From: JAIEPX01 sp963725255
GTDB taxonomy: Bacteria > Pseudomonadota > Gammaproteobacteria > JAIEPX01
NCBI GenBank assembly: GCA_963725255.1
Contig: CAVRXV010000004.1
Location: 186,001-250,000 of the forward strand
Length of the DNA: 64,000 nucleotides
Direction of reading: 5' to 3'
The notes under the pieces were generated by a model. It saw only the letters and a list, made by a program, of their open reading frames with translations. It was not told the DNA's origin and ran no database searches. Positions 17,560-25,910 of this stretch are shown here, piece after piece; position 1 is the stretch's first letter; each line of letters begins with the position of its first letter. Made by a program: the position numbers and the translations under genes.

Positions 17560-19986
17560 TTAAAATAAATGCTCTGGTTCTTGTTCCGTACTAGTCCCAG
17601 AGGCTGTTTTAGTGGCTTGTGAGGCGCTGGCTTGTTCGGTTGGGGCGTTTTCCTCGAGGAATTTTTCGAAGATGGCATTAGGCTGCCCTGGATATGCCAA
17701 CAGTCCTGTTTGCGGATCGATGCGAACAGTGACTAATCCAGGCGGTTGATCCCATTTAAGGTCTGGTTTACCGGCTAAAGCAACTTGCATAAAGTCCATC
17801 CAGATGGGCAGGGCAAGTTGGCCGCCAAATTCGTAAAGTGACCGTGGTTGGTCGTAGCCGACCCATACGGTCGCAACGACCTCTTGATTAAAGCCCGCGA
17901 ACCACGCGTCAAATTGATCATTGGTTGTTCCTGTTTTACCGGCGATATCGCTTCGATGTAATGCAACAGCGCGTTGAGCTGTACCTTGAGTAATGACATC
18001 TTGAAGTACGCTGGTGATTAAGTACGCATTTTGTGGAGTAATCACTCTGGGCGCTGGAAGAATCGCTGAATTATCGCTACTTTTTTCTGCAGTGTCAGTT
18101 TCTTCATCACTAATGCAATCTTCGCATACAGTGACCGGATTTTCGCGATAAACCAATTCGCCATTCTCGCGTTCAATGTGGTCAATAAAATACGGTTTGA
18201 TACGGTAACCACCATTAGCAAAGGTGGAATATCCGGTAGCAAGCTGTAGTGGAGTAACTGAGCCTGCGCCAAGAGCGAGTGTTAATGAGCGAGGTAATTG
18301 AGCATCGGTATAACCAAAATGGTGTAAATAATTAATGGCGTATTTCAATCCCATCGCATTGAGCAATCGGATTGAGACGAGGTTTCGTGATTTGGTTAAC
18401 GCTGCGCGCAGACGCATTGGACCGTAAAATTTTTGATTGTCGTTTTGGGGTCTCCAGAGCTCATCTTCGCTGTTTTTATCGTGGAATACGATGGGAGCAT
18501 CATTAATAATCGAGGCTAATGTGTAGCCATGTGCGAGAGCAGCAGAGTAGACAAATGGTTTAAAACTGGATCCGGGTTGACGTTCGGCTTGTGTAGCCCG
18601 ATTAAAATTGCTGCGGTGGTGAGAAAATCCGCCCACGAGTGACAAAATGGCGCCATTTTTGGGGTTCATGGCAACTAATGCGCCTTCAACTTCGGGCAAT
18701 TGGGTGAGTTCCCAGAATTTGCCTGTATGACGTATATAAACGACGTCTCCAGGTTTTACAACATCAGAGGCAGTATCGGGAAGTTTGCCTACATATTCAT
18801 CGTCGATATTGGGGCGTGCCCATGAAAGTCCTGCCCAGGGGATGGTGACTAGATCACCCGTAGCGAGCAATGCTGTGGCACTTTGTGAAGCCACTTCTGT
18901 AATGACACTGGGTACCAAGTCTTGATATCCCTCGAGGTCTTCGAGTTGATCGAGCCATTTATCCCAATTTTTGCCTTTGTGCGGACCCCAATTTTCGAGA
19001 GCGCCATTGTAACCATGGCGACGTTCATATCCCATCAATCCGTCGTACATGGCGCCATTAGCAGCTTGCTGCATTTTGGAATTGATCGTGGTGTATACTT
19101 TTAACCCAGAACCGTAGGCTTCTTTACCATAAACATCCACAACAGTTGCTCGAACCATTTCAGCGACGTAAGGTGCTGCGAGTGAGATGGCTTGGTCATG
19201 ATCATGATATTGCGCCGTCATAGGTTCGGCAACGGCCTTCTTATATTCGGCTTTACTAGCATGCCCGTTTTCAAGCATGCGTGCTAACACGTGGTTGCGA
19301 CGATCGCGCGCTGCTTTAGGGTTGCTAATCGGATTATCGCGTGAAGGAGCTTGGGGAAGACCTGCAATCATAGCGAGCTGTGCAAGAGTCAGTTGATCTA
19401 AAGGTTTGCCGTAGTAGAGGTCGGACGCGGCAGCAACGCCGTAAGCCCTGTGGCCTAAATAGACTTTATTCAGATAGAGCTCTAAGATTTTTCGTTTACT
19501 AAAAGAGGTTTCAATTTTAATCGCGAGCAGGATTTCATTGATTTTACGACCATAGGTTTTTTCGCTTGTGAGGAAGAAATTGCGAGCGACTTGCATAGTA
19601 ATTGTGCTGGCGCCTTGAGATTTGTGGCCGGTAGAAACAACGGCAATAGCAGCGCGCACTAAGCCAATTAAGTCAACGCCGGGATGCTCAAAATAGCGTT
19701 GATCTTCTGTTGCCAAGATTGCCCAAATGAGTTGTTTGGGAACCTGGTCAATCGTGATGGGGGTGCGTCGTTGCTCGCCGAATTCACCAATGAGCTTGCC
19801 ATCGGCAGAATAAATGCGTAAAGGGACTTCAAATTGGGCGTTTTTTAGCGTTTTGACATCCGGTAAACGAATGTACATGTAAAGATAGATGCAAATTAAC
19901 ATCGCCAGTAACGTAAAACCCAAACTCAGCAAAGCGGTGAACAGTCGTCTCAATTTTGTACTTCCAGAATAATCTTTAACTAACAA
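17560..19986 (-). CDS. mrcA: Penicillin-binding protein 1A
   Basis: Bifunctional class A PBP that polymerises and crosslinks peptidoglycan at the inner membrane. The 808-residue protein has one N-terminal membrane anchor (about residues 17-38), a glycosyltransferase domain with E94 in LATEDQRYFEHPGVD and GASTITMQVARNFF, an OB-like insert, and a transpeptidase domain with SSFK near residue 472, the SRN motif, and KTGTTNDQFDAWF near 682. It is divergent from the pilN gene, as in the common mrcA-pilMNOPQ arrangement, but pilM is missing between them. The C-terminal tail is Glu/Ala/Ser/Thr-rich. Confidence 0.95.
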   Translation of the reverse strand: MLVKDYSGSTKLRRLFTALLSLGFTLLAMLICIYLYMYIRLPDVKTLKNAQFEVPLRIYSADGKLIGEFGEQRRTPITIDQVPKQLIWAILATEDQRYFEHPGVDLIGLVRAAIAVVSTGHKSQGASTITMQVARNFFLTSEKTYGRKINEILLAIKIETSFSKRKILELYLNKVYLGHRAYGVAAASDLYYGKPLDQLTLAQLAMIAGLPQAPSRDNPISNPKAARDRRNHVLARMLENGHASKAEYKKAVAEPMTAQYHDHDQAISLAAPYVAEMVRATVVDVYGKEAYGSGLKVYTTINSKMQQAANGAMYDGLMGYERRHGYNGALENWGPHKGKNWDKWLDQLEDLEGYQDLVPSVITEVASQSATALLATGDLVTIPWAGLSWARPNIDDEYVGKLPDTASDVVKPGDVVYIRHTGKFWELTQLPEVEGALVAMNPKNGAILSLVGGFSHHRSNFNRATQAERQPGSSFKPFVYSAALAHGYTLASIINDAPIVFHDKNSEDELWRPQNDNQKFYGPMRLRAALTKSRNLVSIRLLNAMGLKYAINYLHHFGYTDAQLPRSLTLALGAGSVTPLQLATGYSTFANGGYRIKPYFIDHIERENGELVYRENPVTVCEDCISDEETDTAEKSSDNSAILPAPRVITPQNAYLITSVLQDVITQGTAQRAVALHRSDIAGKTGTTNDQFDAWFAGFNQEVVATVWVGYDQPRSLYEFGGQLALPIWMDFMQVALAGKPDLKWDQPPGLVTVRIDPQTGLLAYPGQPNAIFEKFLEENAPTEQASASQATKTASGTSTEQEPEHLF

Positions 19987-20131
19987 GAGCTGGATTTTAG
20001 CAGGTACTAGCTGTTTGGTAAAGATTCAGAGGTAGCAGGTAACTCCTTCTAGTTTGCTGAAGGGGGCTGCTGTCAATTGCGTAGTACTACGAAAATATTT
20101 TTAGTTTGTTGGCGGGTAAGGTGACGTTGTG

Positions 20132-20665
20132 ATGAAGACAATTAATTTACTCGTTTGGTCTGAACAATGGCGTCGAAATGACAGACGTGAAAAGGTGACG
20201 CGCATAGTATTCTGTTTGAGTGTGTTGCTGATATTAGGTGTGGGGTGGCAGGTTTATTTATTAAAGAATTGTCATCAAGTTCAAAGACGAGTTGTTTTAT
20301 TAAAAACAGCATTGCATGAAAGTGTGCAGAAACAGAATTTTCTTGAGAAAATTTTGGAGGGGCAGGATAAACAAATGAAAATATTGGAACAGAAACAGTT
20401 GTGGCGTCAGCATTTTTCTTGTCAAGAAGCGTGGCTAAAAAAATTGGGTAATATTTTGCCTGAATTAGTTCGCGTTGAGAGGATAAAAGTTCGCGCAGCA
20501 GAGTGGAGTTTATTAATTGTTACTCGGCAGGAGGTGGATTTAAAAGAGCTAGTGCAAAAATTGGCATTATTGAGTACGTTAACGAAAATACAGGTGAGAA
20601 AAATTAATTTTGATAATGATCAAAATTGTATTCAAATAGAATTTATCGCTAATGTAACTTGTTAA
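20132..20665 (+). CDS. PilN/HofN-like type IV pilus or DNA-uptake assembly protein
   Basis: A 177-residue protein with MKTINLLVWSEQWRRNDRR before a single membrane segment (about residues 25-45) and a coiled-coil plus small periplasmic domain; INLL near the N-terminus is the PilN motif that binds PilM. A GTG three bases earlier is an alternative start. Position after divergent mrcA and before a PilO-like gene and a secretin gene supports the call. Sequence similarity is weak, and the usual partner pilM is absent from the locus. Confidence 0.75.
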   Translation: MKTINLLVWSEQWRRNDRREKVTRIVFCLSVLLILGVGWQVYLLKNCHQVQRRVVLLKTALHESVQKQNFLEKILEGQDKQMKILEQKQLWRQHFSCQEAWLKKLGNILPELVRVERIKVRAAEWSLLIVTRQEVDLKELVQKLALLSTLTKIQVRKINFDNDQNCIQIEFIANVTC

Positions 20666-20675
20666 AAGGTGATCT

Positions 20676-21221
20676 GTGATTGTGATTGATTTCTCTGTTG
20701 TAAAGGATTGGTTTGTTAACCATAAAAAAATCAGTGAGGGTTTTGTATTGATGATTTTTTTGTTGTTAATATATTGCATTTTTATTCGCAGCTCTTTGCA
20801 AGATTATCAGAATTTATTGTTGTCTGAAAATGGGTTGCAAAAACAATTAATGAAAACGAAAAAAATAGTTGAGCAGTGTGATGCGCTACGAGTAACTCAA
20901 AAAATTAAAATCGCTCAAAATGAAAAAAAGTTAGAAATTAAAGGTGGTTTGACAAGTCCTTCGTTGAATTTGAGTTATTTATGTCGTGAGTGTGGAATTC
21001 TGCGTTACTCAGTTTCGGATGTTAATGGTTCTTCGTTAGGCGGCCAGGGACGGCCAATTTTAACGCTAGCATCGCAGTTAAATTACTCTCAAGCTTTGTG
21101 TGTCTTATCGAGTTTGTCAAAACATAGTGATAATTTGGATTTTCGATCAATGGCATTAAGTCATGATGAAAATAATCGACAGTTGAAATTGATTCTGGAT
21201 GTAGAGGTTGCTGCCGACTGA
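20676..21221 (+). CDS. PilO/HofO-like inner-membrane assembly protein
   Basis: A 181-residue protein starting at GTG 20676, ten bases after the pilN-like gene. It has a short cytoplasmic head, one membrane segment (about residues 24-40, FVLMIFLLLIYCIFI), a coiled-coil stretch and a small C-terminal domain, the architecture of PilO or GspM-type proteins. The family is assigned mainly from topology and gene order. No PilP-like lipoprotein gene follows; the next gene is the secretin. Confidence 0.7.
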   Translation: MIVIDFSVVKDWFVNHKKISEGFVLMIFLLLIYCIFIRSSLQDYQNLLLSENGLQKQLMKTKKIVEQCDALRVTQKIKIAQNEKKLEIKGGLTSPSLNLSYLCRECGILRYSVSDVNGSSLGGQGRPILTLASQLNYSQALCVLSSLSKHSDNLDFRSMALSHDENNRQLKLILDVEVAAD

Positions 21222-21261
21222 TATTTAGGAATTAGATACGCAAAAATGTGAAGAGGTTTTT

Positions 21262-22236
21262 TTGAAATTATTATTGTTTGTGATAATTTTTTTTAGTGGA
21301 GTGGTATTTGCAAAAGATCCTTTTGAAATAAGGGCTGACAATGACGCTGTGGTTATTAAAGAAAAAATTGCAGAGCATTGGTATCCGCTTCGTCATCAAC
21401 TCGTCGCGCGAATTTCGACTTTGCTCACTAGTTCTTTGGGTAAATTGGGTGGCGAAGAGTCAATTGTGATTGATGATTTGCGAAATGGAATTTGGCTGTA
21501 TTTATCAGACTCGAATTGGCGAAAAGCACAGCGATATTTACGGCACTGGGATGTGTCTTCATCTCAAATTGATTTGGTTGCCTATATTGTGAACGTGGAA
21601 AGTAGTGTAATTGATGAGTTGGGAATTCAATGGCGAAGGGCGACATCGTATAATACAAATAAATTCGGGGATAAATTGATGATGGACATGCCTAATGATA
21701 ATAGTTTAGCCACGGTGCAAATCGGCGTCTTAGATCGAAAAATTTTGGCGTTGCAATTATCAGCATTGGAAGAAGAAGGCAAAGGAGCCATTATTGCGCG
21801 GCCGCATTTGTTGATCGAAGATAATAAAGAGGCAGTAATTGAGGCGGGCACAGAAATTCCTTACTCTGAAAAAACCAAAAGTGGAGCAACCAACGCTGTT
21901 TTCAAAAAAGCAGTATTGCGGTTGAAGGTACGGCCTCGGTGTTTGCCTGATCATCGATTACTTTTAGCTTTGGAGGTCAATCATGACAAAGTCAGTACTT
22001 TAAACGTTCAAGGCACTCCGGCCATAGAAACTCAAGCTTTGACGACCGAAGTGGCGGTTTCAGCAGGTCAAACGGTTGTGCTTGGTGGGTTGTTCACCGT
22101 GACTGAATCGAGTCAAATTGAGCAATTGCCTGGTTTATCTCAAATTCCCGTTTTGGGTCAACTATTTCGATGGCAAAGCCAACATCACTCTAGAAAAGAG
22201 TTAGTGGTTTTTATTTCACCCAATCTCCTTCCTTGA
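21262..22236 (+). CDS. Short secretin, HofQ/ComE/PilQ type
   Basis: The 324-residue protein has a signal peptide (MKLLLFVIIFFSGVVFA), a short N-domain, and a complete secretin core: a VAYIVNVE strand, the loop with IGVLDRKILALQLSALEEEG, EAGTEIPY, and the C-terminal GQTVVLGG followed by LPGLSQIPVLGQLFR, which are hallmarks of the outer-membrane pore. PilQ proteins are usually near 700 residues with AMIN domains; those are absent, as in the short competence secretins HofQ and ComE. It starts at TTG 21262 with GAGG upstream. It most likely serves DNA uptake or a reduced pilus. Confidence 0.85.
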   Translation: MKLLLFVIIFFSGVVFAKDPFEIRADNDAVVIKEKIAEHWYPLRHQLVARISTLLTSSLGKLGGEESIVIDDLRNGIWLYLSDSNWRKAQRYLRHWDVSSSQIDLVAYIVNVESSVIDELGIQWRRATSYNTNKFGDKLMMDMPNDNSLATVQIGVLDRKILALQLSALEEEGKGAIIARPHLLIEDNKEAVIEAGTEIPYSEKTKSGATNAVFKKAVLRLKVRPRCLPDHRLLLALEVNHDKVSTLNVQGTPAIETQALTTEVAVSAGQTVVLGGLFTVTESSQIEQLPGLSQIPVLGQLFRWQSQHHSRKELVVFISPNLLP

Positions 22237-22285
22237 GGTGGAGATGAAACTTTAGAGGATTTTTCTTTCACGATGAGGGGTTTTA

Positions 22286-22311
22286 GGGGAGAGAATCGTG
22301 GTTCTTTCCCC
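22286..22311 (+). terminator. Possible terminator hairpin after the secretin gene
   Basis: GGGGAGAGAA and TTCTTTCCCC pair over ten bases with one G-T wobble and a six-base loop, 50 bases after the secretin stop. No U-tract follows, so the role is uncertain. The remaining gap to damX (22312-22435) holds nothing I recognise; aroK and aroB, usual here, are absent. Confidence 0.35.
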
Positions 22312-22435
22312 AACCGGGAGATGCTGCGTAGGATAATTGCCATTGACTTAGGTAAAACAGAGGCTACAATCAAGCTCTACACGTAGGATTGCGTGTGCGT
22401 ACCAGGATAGAGATTTGAAGCCGAGGTAGCACAGG

Positions 22436-24112
22436 ATGAGTGCACAATTAGATGGAGTGCGTGGGATAATAGGCTCACGAGAAATGGACGATTCTAATCA
22501 CCTATTAGGAGAGCTTGGAAACGAGCGGTCGCCATTCGATGATTCTCATTCATTGTATTACCCTGTTAAGCAGTGGGAAGAGCATTTCCGTTTCTTGCAC
22601 GCGTTTCGTGCCGGCTCACAACCTTTATTGCTTATGCCCGGAATTGTAGGGTCAGGTAAAACAGCGCTCATTAAACATTTCCTTGAATTGCAAAATGATT
22701 CAGCACGTGTTCATTATATTGAGGCGCAGCCTCATCACGATGTGAATCACTTGATTCTTGATTGTTACACTGCCAGTCGTCTCGAGGCTCGAGCGGATGC
22801 CAGTATTCCAGAAATGTTGCATCAGTTTAGTCTTCTTGCGAATGAAATCGGTTCACAATTATTGTTTATCGATGACGCACATCGTTTGCCTCGTGAAACG
22901 TTGATGCGTTTTTTGCATTTATTATTTACACAAGATCTTTCCCAATCTCAATTTCGTGTAGTGTTGGTGGGTGAATCACAGTTGCAAGAAACAGTGATGA
23001 ATATGCTGGATTCTTTTGCTCCGGGTCGTCAAGTTCCTTGTTTAGAAATTGAATCGCTCTCATTGCAAGAAGTTCGTGAATATCTAGAGTTTCGTTTTTC
23101 TCATGCAAACGCAAATCAAAAATTTCCCTTTAATTCTGCCGTGCTAAAACAAATTCATTTGCTATCAGGTGGATTCCCAGGGCGAATCAATCGGGTTGCT
23201 CAACAGGTTTTTGTGGATTCAGTAAAATTTGATCACCGTTCTGAAGAGCATTCTGTTCCATTCATTCAATATTTACAGGGGTATAAAATGAAACTGATTG
23301 GCGCAACATCTTTAGTCATTTTGTTTTTGTTAATGTGGCAATTTTATCCTATGCATCATAGTAATTCTGGTGAAATTTCTGCATTACGTTCGGCATTGAA
23401 TACTACGACTGAAAAAACTCAGCAAGAAGCCCAAGATTCTTTTAACGATGAAACCGTTGCTGATGCCTCTGCAGCTAATAGCGGGCAATTAAGCCCCGAT
23501 GTTCGTGCAGCAATTGCAGCTGCTGTTGATCATTTGCAAGCAACTGAGTTAAGCGAAGCAGATCAATACGAAGAATCGTTTAGTATGCCATTAGTGCATA
23601 ATCAGCATTTATGTGCAGGTGCTAAGTTGGCCGATGAAAATGTTTATTTGGCGAATAAACCCTCAACAGAGTCCAATTCAGTAAAAACTGAAACGCAAGT
23701 TGCTGCTAATGATGCTGTAGTGGATCAAAACACCACTGCTAAAATAGAGAAATCTTCACTTGCTATGGCGGATTCTGTAACCGGGGCTGAATTGCAATTA
23801 ATGGCTGCTAAAGGATTTACGATTCAAATTATGGGTGTTCGTGCGCCGCAATTATTGGAAACTTTTATTGCTGAAAATCATCTGACCGAAGCAATGTATT
23901 ATCGTACTAAATTAAATCAACAAAACTGGTATGTTTTAGTCTATGGAAACTATCAAAATGCCGATGATGCAAAAGCGGCATTGGTGAAATTGCCAGATGC
24001 TGTGAAAAGGCAGCAGCCTTGGGTACGATCATTTGATGGTGTTCGTCAAGCGATTGAAGTTGCGCACCAAAAAGAAGTGCCTAAAGAAGCGCAAACAGTT
24101 GCGGTCCGTTAA
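22436..24112 (+). CDS. damX: DamX-like AAA ATPase with SPOR domain
   Basis: A 558-residue protein with an N-terminal ExeA-type AAA ATPase (Walker A GIVGSGKTALI near residue 70; Walker B-like QLLFIDDAHRLP near 140), one membrane segment (about residues 284-302), a low-complexity acidic periplasmic linker, and a C-terminal SPOR domain (about 460-535, beginning GFTIQIMGV). SPOR domains bind denuded peptidoglycan at division sites. This is the DamX architecture, and damX is the expected gene downstream of the mrcA-pil-aroKB block. The start ATG 22436 has CGAGG about ten bases upstream. Confidence 0.9.
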   Translation: MSAQLDGVRGIIGSREMDDSNHLLGELGNERSPFDDSHSLYYPVKQWEEHFRFLHAFRAGSQPLLLMPGIVGSGKTALIKHFLELQNDSARVHYIEAQPHHDVNHLILDCYTASRLEARADASIPEMLHQFSLLANEIGSQLLFIDDAHRLPRETLMRFLHLLFTQDLSQSQFRVVLVGESQLQETVMNMLDSFAPGRQVPCLEIESLSLQEVREYLEFRFSHANANQKFPFNSAVLKQIHLLSGGFPGRINRVAQQVFVDSVKFDHRSEEHSVPFIQYLQGYKMKLIGATSLVILFLLMWQFYPMHHSNSGEISALRSALNTTTEKTQQEAQDSFNDETVADASAANSGQLSPDVRAAIAAAVDHLQATELSEADQYEESFSMPLVHNQHLCAGAKLADENVYLANKPSTESNSVKTETQVAANDAVVDQNTTAKIEKSSLAMADSVTGAELQLMAAKGFTIQIMGVRAPQLLETFIAENHLTEAMYYRTKLNQQNWYVLVYGNYQNADDAKAALVKLPDAVKRQQPWVRSFDGVRQAIEVAHQKEVPKEAQTVAVR

Positions 24113-24115
24113 TAC

Positions 24116-24730
24116 TTAGGTTCTTTGCGATTTTGGAGAAATAGCTTTTTGTGCGGCAAGATGAGCAATGCGTGAACGTTTTCTTTTATCTTCTTCTGTT
24201 GCTACGTAACCAACCACTTTTAATTTATATTCTTCCGCGGCAGCCCAAATAGCCCATTTCATTAAATCTGTTCCGGCAATAATTTCTATGCCACCTTTCC
24301 AGCGAGATTTTATGAGCTCAACCATTTCATGCGCGGTGTCAAAAGATTGTTTAACTATGGTGCCTTTCCCTGCATTGACAAATTTTTTGAGCAATTCAAT
24401 ATCAAGACTTTCTAGATTTTCTAATAGTGGGCTATCGGAACCACCATACATAAAAGGTCCGATGGAGGTGCACAGTCCATCGTCGAGATCTTGAATAGTC
24501 CAGCCTGATTTGGCTTTAATAAAATGGACTTTGGTGTAATGTTCAAATGTTGCATCAATGTTGAGAATTTGAATAAACGGACAATACTTGCGTAGATACG
24601 CAATATCATCTGGGCTAATGGCCCGATTAATGCTATCAACTAATATCCCTTGATCTCTTTGACCCCACACGCCAGTGGCGAGAGCCATTAAATCGTCTTC
24701 ATCGGGCGTTGTTTGATCCGTTGTTGGCAT
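24116..24730 (-). CDS. Conserved-type hypothetical protein
   Basis: A 204-residue soluble protein with no signal peptide. It begins with an acidic tail (MPTTDQTTPDEDDLMAL) and contains WIFD-like hydrophobic cores, for example FIQILNIDATF and IEIIAGTDLMKWAIWAAAEE, suggesting an alpha/beta fold. The C-terminus is basic (TEEDKRKRSRIAHLAAQK). I recognise no family. It converges on damX with only three bases between the stops and may share an operon with the hydrolase gene at 24775. Confidence 0.7.
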   Translation of the reverse strand: MPTTDQTTPDEDDLMALATGVWGQRDQGILVDSINRAISPDDIAYLRKYCPFIQILNIDATFEHYTKVHFIKAKSGWTIQDLDDGLCTSIGPFMYGGSDSPLLENLESLDIELLKKFVNAGKGTIVKQSFDTAHEMVELIKSRWKGGIEIIAGTDLMKWAIWAAAEEYKLKVVGYVATEEDKRKRSRIAHLAAQKAISPKSQRT

Positions 24731-24774
24731 ATGTCCTTCACTTCTCTTGTGTATGTTTCCAGTATAGTAGTAGA

Positions 24775-25416
24775 TTAGTGAGAATTCAATGTGAGTTCTT
24801 TGATGACACTATCCCGCAATTCAATGAGTTTGCCATGGAAATAATGTCCAGCATCGGGCATGCGGATGAGCTGAAAGTTTTCTGATCGAGTTTTTAGCCA
24901 ATCAATCACTTTTTGAGCAGGAACAACGTCATCCAATTCGCCTTGCGCAATAAGCCACGGACAGTTTAATGGGGGCAGTGAATGAAAATCAAAACGAATA
25001 ATGGGAGGTGCGATCGTAATGAGTTGCTCGACGTGCATTTCACTGGCAACTTTTGAAGCGATGTACGATCCAAATGAAAATCCGGCTAACCAGAGTTTGC
25101 AATTTGGATATGATTTTTTTGCCCATGCGATGACGGCTTTTAAATCGTCTTGCTCACCAACAGCATTATCATAGTGACCTTCGCTTTGGCCCACGCCTCG
25201 AAAATTAAATCGAATCGCGATAATTCCGAGTTGTTGGCAAGCTCTTACTAAGGTTGTTACCACTTTGTTTGTCATTGTTCCGCTGTGCAATGGATGAGGA
25301 TGACAAATAATTGCGACAGTGTTTCCAATGGGTTTTGCTGGATGTTCAATAACGGTTTCGAGATTTCCTGCTGGACCAGGGATATTTAGAGTTTCCGAAG
25401 AGGGAAGTTGCTTCAC
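24775..25416 (-). CDS. Alpha/beta hydrolase (COG2945 type)
   Basis: A 213-residue hydrolase with the nucleophile elbow GFSFGS, the oxyanion region HPHPLHSGTMTNKVV, FNFRGVGQSEG, and the late DDVVP acid and GHYFHGKL histidine that complete a Ser-Asp-His triad. These match the short alpha/beta hydrolases of COG2945, whose substrates are largely unknown. There is no signal peptide, so it acts in the cytoplasm. Confidence 0.88.
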   Translation of the reverse strand: MKQLPSSETLNIPGPAGNLETVIEHPAKPIGNTVAIICHPHPLHSGTMTNKVVTTLVRACQQLGIIAIRFNFRGVGQSEGHYDNAVGEQDDLKAVIAWAKKSYPNCKLWLAGFSFGSYIASKVASEMHVEQLITIAPPIIRFDFHSLPPLNCPWLIAQGELDDVVPAQKVIDWLKTRSENFQLIRMPDAGHYFHGKLIELRDSVIKELTLNSH

Positions 25417-25472
25417 GACTGATTCCTGGTCTGAAAAAATACTACGGATGTTTTTAGAGGAATGTTAGGCTA

Positions 25473-25685
25473 TCAATTATTTCTTGGACTTGATGTTGTA
25501 TCGGTATCTATTTGTGATTCTGGGGTGTTATAAGCATTAAACTGTTTAATGGCATAGTTTTTACCAGCAAAAAAGGCTTCAGTAGTTACTACTCCAATAG
25601 CCGCCGCTGAAACACTGATAGCTGTCAATTCTGCGGTTGGTTTTATAAATCCATTATAGAAACCGTGTAAAATTTTGCCTCTCAT
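25473..25685 (-). CDS. Small hypothetical membrane-associated protein
   Basis: A 70-residue protein (MRGKILHGFYNGFIKPTAEL...) with one hydrophobic stretch rich in Ala, Ser, Val and Ile (about residues 20-40) and a polar, Thr/Ser/Asn-rich tail. No family is recognised. Coding status rests on the frame and on a plausible GAGGTATCGAA ribosome binding region. Confidence 0.4.
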   Translation of the reverse strand: MRGKILHGFYNGFIKPTAELTAISVSAAAIGVVTTEAFFAGKNYAIKQFNAYNTPESQIDTDTTSSPRNN

Positions 25686-25870
25686 TTCGATACCTCAGTT
25701 TGTTGTTAATACTTAGCCCGGGTCAACATGGGAGATTGTACAGCATTTAAAGACAAATGCAATAAGTTTTATAAGAAACATCATCTGTAAAGATCTAAAA
25801 TTAATAAATATTTTATATTTTATATAGTAAATCTATACTGAATACGCTGCTGCTTCATTAGGCCAGCCCG

Positions 25871-25910
25871 GCCTGGATATCGCATCAAACACATGATGCA
25901 ATATTCAGGC
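25871..25910. repeat. REP-like inverted repeat
   Basis: GCCTGGATATCGCATCA (25871-25887) faces TGATGCAATATTCAGGC (25894-25910) around six bases. This is a full palindromic copy of the dispersed element and ends exactly at the stop codon of the gene at 25910-27253. The remaining 25686-25870 gap has nothing recognisable. Confidence 0.8.

Noticed and set aside
22321..22386. Short frame MLRRIIAIDLGKTEATIKLY before damX
   Set aside because: Only 21 codons; the IDLGKT phrase recalls actin-like ATPases, but the piece is too short to call a pilM remnant.
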